Assembly (NCBI GenBank): GCA_035266845.1
Contig: DATFMP010000015.1
Coordinates: forward strand, 1-23,662
Source of the DNA: DATFMP01 sp035266845
GTDB lineage: Bacteria > SAR324 > JACQKK01
Direction of reading: 5' to 3'
DNA: 23,662 nucleotides
The position numbers were made by a program, and so were the translations under genes. Below, in pieces: positions 19,741-23,662 of the stretch (position 1 is its first letter; each line of letters starts with the position of its first letter). The notes under the pieces are model-generated. The model was not told the origin of the DNA. It did no database searches and worked only from the letters and a program-made list of their open reading frames with translations.

Positions 19741-22700
19741 CTACCGCTGGCTGACCATCACCGGCACGTGGTTTTGGGCGGTGACGGTGAAGACCTTGCG
19801 CACGCGGTCGGCGATGCGCAGGTAGTAGTTGCCCACGGGCAGCAGGAGCTGCTTGCGGCGGTCGGTGTCCGTCGAGTAGCTGAGCCAGGTGCCGCCTTCG
19901 CGGCGGAGCTGGAAGGGGATGCGGCCGGGCGGGCCGAAGGTGTCCACGTCGGAGAGGTCCAGCTCCAGCAGGCCCACCTGCTGCGCCGGTGCGTTGTCCA
20001 GCTTGAGGGTGAAGGGCGTGCTCTCGCCGCGGTGCCGGCGCGCGGCATCGATGGTGCGGTCGATCAGCGCGTAGACGCGGTTGAGGAAGGTGCGGTCGTC
20101 CAGGTTGCGGAACTGGCGGAAGTTCACGCGGGCCCGGCGCGAGGCCAGCACGCGCAGCACCTCGCGGGGGATGTCCAGCCGCAGCAGCTCGCTGGGCATG
20201 GTCTGCACGTGCACCTTGCCCTGGCAATCCACGATCTCCAGCACCAGCTCGCGCCCCGCCCGCTGCCGGGCCGGATCGAACACGGTATCGCGCCAGTAGG
20301 CCAGCTTGGCCCGCACGTCGGAGCCGGAGTCGTAGTCGTAGAGGTTGCCCAGGTAGAGCGCCTGCAGGCCGATCTTGCTCATCAGGTAGATCATCTTCAG
20401 GTCCTGCTGCACGATCCCCGTGATCACCAGGGCGTGGTAGGCGGCCATGTCGTAGGGCGCCAGCAGCAGAATCTGGTTGGCCAGCGTATCCAGCGCCTCG
20501 CTCTGGGAGCAGTAGTTGCCGGCGGCGAGCATCTTGTTGAGCTTCGCTTCGAGCTGTTCGAGCTGCGCCGCCGTATCGCTGCTGGTGGTGACGCGGTAGG
20601 CGAGCTGCTCGACCTCCGCCTCCTGCGCCTTGGCCAGTGCCGCGGCGTCCAGCGTGGGCTCCTCGGGCTTGGGCGCTTCGGGGGCGGCCTCGGCGGGCTT
20701 GGGCGCGGCTTCCGCTACGGGCTTTTGCTCGGCCAGCAGCACCTTGAGCGGATAGGCCATCAGCTGGATGTCCTTGCCGATGGAGCCGGTGGCCAGCACC
20801 CGGCCATCGCGGCTGACGGCCAGCGCGGTGATCTGGTTGCGCTCGCCCGCGATGGTGCGGATGAACTTGCCGGTCTGCACGTCCCACAGCTTGATGGTCT
20901 TGTCGCGGGAGGCGGAGATCAGCGCCCGGCCATCGCGCGAGAAGCGCACGTGGCTGACGATGAAGTCATGTCCGGTGAAGTCGTAGATGAGCTGGCCGGT
21001 CTGCACGTTCCACAGCTTCACCGTGGTGTCCTTGGAGGCAGAGGCCAGCCGCTGCCCGTCCGGCGAGAACTGCAGGTCGGTGATGCCGCCCTTGTGCCCG
21101 GTCATGGTCTGCGCCAGCTTGCCGTCCGGGTAGGTCCACACCTTGATCTCGCCATCGTCGCTGCCCGTGGCGAAGACCTGACCGGTGGGCGAGAAGGCCA
21201 CCGCCGTCACCTGGTCGTTGTGGGCCGTCTGCTTCTTGAGCATGCGGCCCTGCTGCCAGTCCCACAGGATCCACGTCTTGTCCGAGCCGCCGGAGACCAG
21301 CGTGGGCTCGGTGGGGTGGAACGCCAGGGCGTTCACCTTGCCGTTGTGGCCCTTCAGGCGCTGCTGGATCTTGCCCGTGGCCGTGGTCCAGATCAGCACC
21401 TGCCCATCCGCCCCGCCCGTGGCGAACTCGCGGTTGGTGGGCGAGAAGCGCACGGTCTGGACGATGTTGTCGCCCGTGTTGTAGTTGCGCAGCACCTTGC
21501 GCGTCCGCAGGCTCCAGATTTTGATCGTCTTGTCGATCGAGGCGGAGATGAGGAACTTGCTGTCGTTGGTGAAGTCCAGGTCCACCACGGACTGGTCGTG
21601 CCCCGCCAGCGAGGCCAGGAAGGCGGACTTCTCCAGCTTCCAGGTGCGCACGCGGTCGCGCTGGTAGGCGGCCACCAGCCGGCGGCCGTCGCTGCTCAGC
21701 GCGATGGCGGAGATGGGCCCGTCCACCAGCGTGAGGTCCTGGATCACCTTGCCGCTCTCCAGGTCCCAGATCTTGATGGTCTCGTCCAGGGAGGCGGAGA
21801 TCAGCCACTTCTGGTTGGGGTGCAGGGCGATGGCCGTGACGGCCCGCTTGTGGTCGAACAGCGTGCGCAGCTCCGGCTTTTCCTTGTTCTTCCAGGCCCA
21901 GATCTTGATGGTGCCGTCCGCGGAGGCCGAGGCGAGCTGGTCGGGATCGGCCAGCAGGAACTTCAGGTCGTTGATCGTGCCGAGCTGCCCGGTGAAGGCA
22001 TTGACGACCTTGCCCGTCTTCCACTCCCACATCTTGATGTTGCGGTCGCGCCCGCCGGTGGCCAGGTGCTCGCCGTCCGGGTGCAGGGCCAAGGCCGTCA
22101 CGGGCCCGGCGTGGCCCTTCAGCGTGGCGATGACCTTGCCGGTCTTCACCTCCCACACGAACACCTTGCCGTCCGCCGTGCCGCCGAAGACGAGCTTGCC
22201 CTCCTGGTCCGTGATGATGGAGGTGATCGCCGCCTTGTCGCCCTTCAGCGTGAGCGACGAGGTGCCCTTCGCGATGTCCCAGGCCCGCACCGTGCCGTCC
22301 TTGCCGCCCGTGAAGATCACGTCCGTCTGCGGGTGGTAGACAGCCACCGTGGCCTCGTGGTCGCCCGTGCGGAAGTCCTTGAAGACCTGCCCCGTTTCCG
22401 CGTCCCACAGCCGGATGGCGTGGTTGGCCCCCAGCGTCACGATGTACTTCTGGTCCGGCGAGAAGAACGCCGTGAAGACCTCACCCTTGGGCAGCTTGAG
22501 CGTGTGCTCGATAATGTATTCGTCGCTGGGCGTGGTCTGCAGCAGGCTCTCCGGCGTCTGCGCCTGCGCCGTGCGGGCGCTGCCCAGCGCCGCCAGCAGC
22601 ACCAGCAGCAGCGCCGCCCAGGCCTGCGCGAGCGCAAGCAGCCGCCGGCCGCGCGGGGCGCCGGGCCGGGTGCTCCGCCGGCAGGGCAGACGCCGCCGCC

Positions 22701-22773
22701 CACCGCGCGCGCCCAAGGTTGGGCATTGCGGCGGGGTGCGCGTGCGGGCTGTGTGGTCGCTCAAGACCCCCAT
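19741..22773 (-). CDS. Exported protein with 14 WD40 repeats and unknown C-terminal domain
   Basis: This is a protein of about 1010 residues. An Arg-rich N-terminus with RGRRLLALAQ (Arg43-Arg44), a hydrophobic core (about 45-63) and SARTAQA before QTPE form a long signal peptide. Fourteen WD40 units follow (about residues 85-675), many ending in x-I-K-I-W-x or similar, enough for two seven-bladed propellers. Then comes an Ala/Pro/Glu-rich linker with a helical stretch (about 680-740) and a C-terminal region of about 270 residues, ending with VGNYYLRIADRVRKVFTV, that I do not recognise. It is probably periplasmic and scaffolds partners. The ATG lacks a Shine-Dalgarno site and a later start is possible. 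It is divergent from tatC. Confidence 0.82.
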   Translation of the reverse strand: MGVLSDHTARTRTPPQCPTLGARGGRRRLPCRRSTRPGAPRGRRLLALAQAWAALLLVLLAALGSARTAQAQTPESLLQTTPSDEYIIEHTLKLPKGEVFTAFFSPDQKYIVTLGANHAIRLWDAETGQVFKDFRTGDHEATVAVYHPQTDVIFTGGKDGTVRAWDIAKGTSSLTLKGDKAAITSIITDQEGKLVFGGTADGKVFVWEVKTGKVIATLKGHAGPVTALALHPDGEHLATGGRDRNIKMWEWKTGKVVNAFTGQLGTINDLKFLLADPDQLASASADGTIKIWAWKNKEKPELRTLFDHKRAVTAIALHPNQKWLISASLDETIKIWDLESGKVIQDLTLVDGPISAIALSSDGRRLVAAYQRDRVRTWKLEKSAFLASLAGHDQSVVDLDFTNDSKFLISASIDKTIKIWSLRTRKVLRNYNTGDNIVQTVRFSPTNREFATGGADGQVLIWTTATGKIQQRLKGHNGKVNALAFHPTEPTLVSGGSDKTWILWDWQQGRMLKKQTAHNDQVTAVAFSPTGQVFATGSDDGEIKVWTYPDGKLAQTMTGHKGGITDLQFSPDGQRLASASKDTTVKLWNVQTGQLIYDFTGHDFIVSHVRFSRDGRALISASRDKTIKLWDVQTGKFIRTIAGERNQITALAVSRDGRVLATGSIGKDIQLMAYPLKVLLAEQKPVAEAAPKPAEAAPEAPKPEEPTLDAAALAKAQEAEVEQLAYRVTTSSDTAAQLEQLEAKLNKMLAAGNYCSQSEALDTLANQILLLAPYDMAAYHALVITGIVQQDLKMIYLMSKIGLQALYLGNLYDYDSGSDVRAKLAYWRDTVFDPARQRAGRELVLEIVDCQGKVHVQTMPSELLRLDIPREVLRVLASRRARVNFRQFRNLDDRTFLNRVYALIDRTIDAARRHRGESTPFTLKLDNAPAQQVGLLELDLSDVDTFGPPGRIPFQLRREGGTWLSYSTDTDRRKQLLLPVGNYYLRIADRVRKVFTVTAQNHVPVMVSQR

Positions 22774-22925
22774 TTTACATTCCGTCAAAAACGCGTAGGC
22801 TCTTGCGATAGCGCACGGCGGGCCATCTGCGCCAGGTGACCTCCGGGGATGCAAGGTTTCGGCCCCGGCCGCCAGGGCCGGCCGCGTGCGCTGCGGGCCC
22901 CGTTTCGGTGAGCTCCCATTGGAAC

Positions 22926-22948
22926 GCGAACCGCGCCGTGCGGTTCGC
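22926..22948. promoter_or_regulatory. Perfect 9-bp inverted repeat before tatC
   Basis: GCGAACCGC and GCGGTTCGC pair around a 5-base loop, 45 bp before the tatC ATG in the divergent tatC/WD40 gap. It could be a regulator site, an mRNA leader hairpin or a dispersed repeat. I see no convincing promoter hexamers around it. Confidence 0.35.
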
Positions 22949-22993
22949 CCCCCGGGTTTCCAGCGTGCCACGCCGCAGCCTCCCAGCCACTGT

Positions 22994-23662
22994 ATGACAG
23001 CCGCCCACACGGAAAACGACCTCAACGACCCGAAGATGCCGCTCACGGCGCATCTGCGGGAGCTGCGCAAGCGCATCCTGTACGCGATCGGCGGCCTCGC
23101 CATCGCGTTCGTGGTGGCGTGGATCTTCAGCGACCCGATCATGGAGCTGGTGAAGCGCCCGGTGGAGCCGTACGTGGGCCACCTGCAGTTCGACACGCTG
23201 ACCGCGCCCTTCTTCACGCACATCAAAGCCTCTTTCTTCGCGGCGATCTTCGTCACGTTCCCGCTCATCGTGTGGCAAATCTGGGCCTTCGTGGGGCCCG
23301 GGTTGTACAAGCGGGAAAAGCGGCTGATGTGGCCGTTCCTGCTGTTCTCGTTTCCGCTGTTCGTGGGGGGCGGCTCGTTCTGCTACTTCGTCGTGTTCCC
23401 CTTCGCCGTGCAGTTCCTGGTGAACTTCGACAAGACGCTGGTGCCCTCGCTGCGCATCGACGACTACCTGTCGTTCACGTTGCGCATGGTGTTCGTGTTC
23501 GGGCTGGTGTTCGAGCTGCCGCTGATCAGCCTGCTGCTGACCCGCATCGGCCTGCTGACGCCCGAGTGGCTCAGCAAGAACCGCCGCTACGCCATCGTCA
23601 TCATCTTCGTCGCCGCGGCCGTCCTTACGCCGCCGGATGCCTTCACGCAGGTGCTGCTGGGT
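22994..23662 (+). CDS. tatC: Sec-independent translocase subunit TatC, partial at window end
   Basis: The first 223 codons are present and the stop lies outside. The ATG (MTAAHTENDLNDPKM) leads into MPLTAHLRELRKRILYAIGG, the cytoplasmic N-terminal motif that contacts twin-arginine signals. FGLVFELPLISLLL, with the conserved Glu in the third or fourth membrane segment, and a later VLTPPDAFTQ are TatC hallmarks. About five of six membrane helices are visible. TatC recognises folded twin-arginine substrates at the inner membrane. No tatA or tatB lies in the window. No Shine-Dalgarno site is clear, and ATG 23036 is an alternative start. It is the only plus-strand gene here. Confidence 0.95.
   Translation, partial: MTAAHTENDLNDPKMPLTAHLRELRKRILYAIGGLAIAFVVAWIFSDPIMELVKRPVEPYVGHLQFDTLTAPFFTHIKASFFAAIFVTFPLIVWQIWAFVGPGLYKREKRLMWPFLLFSFPLFVGGGSFCYFVVFPFAVQFLVNFDKTLVPSLRIDDYLSFTLRMVFVFGLVFELPLISLLLTRIGLLTPEWLSKNRRYAIVIIFVAAAVLTPPDAFTQVLLG

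Noticed and set aside
22774..22800. Promoter hexamers TTGACG and TAAAAT upstream of the WD40 gene
   Set aside because: They are separated by only 5 bp, which is not a workable spacing.
19387..22839. Plus-strand open frame of about 1150 codons opposite the WD40 gene
   Set aside because: It is antisense to a clear WD40 coding sequence and its composition (His/Arg/Gly/Val-rich) is that of a G+C-rich shadow frame.

Overview
The window is G+C-rich (roughly two-thirds by eye) and looks like a chromosomal segment of a Gram-negative bacterium. Three things point loosely to the former Deltaproteobacteria (Desulfobacterota/Myxococcota type): an outer-membrane porin, a TatC system, and an F0 gene set (atpZ-atpI-atpB-atpE) separated from F1, with a leader peptide on subunit c. 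This placement is an inference from gene order and protein character. No rRNA or other marker is present to confirm it.

Layout. (1) 1-315 is an AT-rich stretch with no convincing gene but several inverted repeats. (2) 316-9990, all on the minus strand, is a phage-type head and tail-assembly cassette. In transcription order it holds small terminase, large terminase, DUF935/Mu gp29-type portal, Mu I-type protease with a nested scaffold start, head decoration protein, major capsid protein, a small unknown, gp36/DUF1320 connector, virion-morphogenesis protein, tail terminator-like protein, tail tube, and a tail chaperone pair joined by a canonical -1 slippery heptamer. Tape measure, tail tip, lysis, integrase, transposase and repressor genes are absent from the window. 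(3) 9991-10516 carries a good sigma70-like promoter for the cassette. Directly upstream of its -35 box lie five decamers in perfect 10-bp register. A composite hairpin repeat follows. (4) 10517-19363, minus strand, is host housekeeping: atpE, atpB, atpI, atpZ, hemL, an alginate-export-type porin, a NUDIX hydrolase, a short HPF, leuB, a metallo-beta-lactamase-fold hydrolase and a glutathione S-transferase. (5) 19741-22773, minus strand, is a large exported protein with 14 WD40 repeats. (6) 22994 to the window end, plus strand, is tatC (partial), divergent from the WD40 gene.

What stands out. The phage cassette sits directly behind atpE. It has host-like composition and intact reading frames, including both translational tricks (frameshift and nested scaffold). 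Several of its gene junctions have nevertheless been invaded by dispersed hairpin repeats of the kind also found beside atpE. No mobility or lysis gene is visible. This fits a domesticated structural cassette, possibly gene-transfer-agent-like, or a split or remnant prophage whose remainder lies outside the window. The phased decamers at its promoter are the best lead to its regulator.
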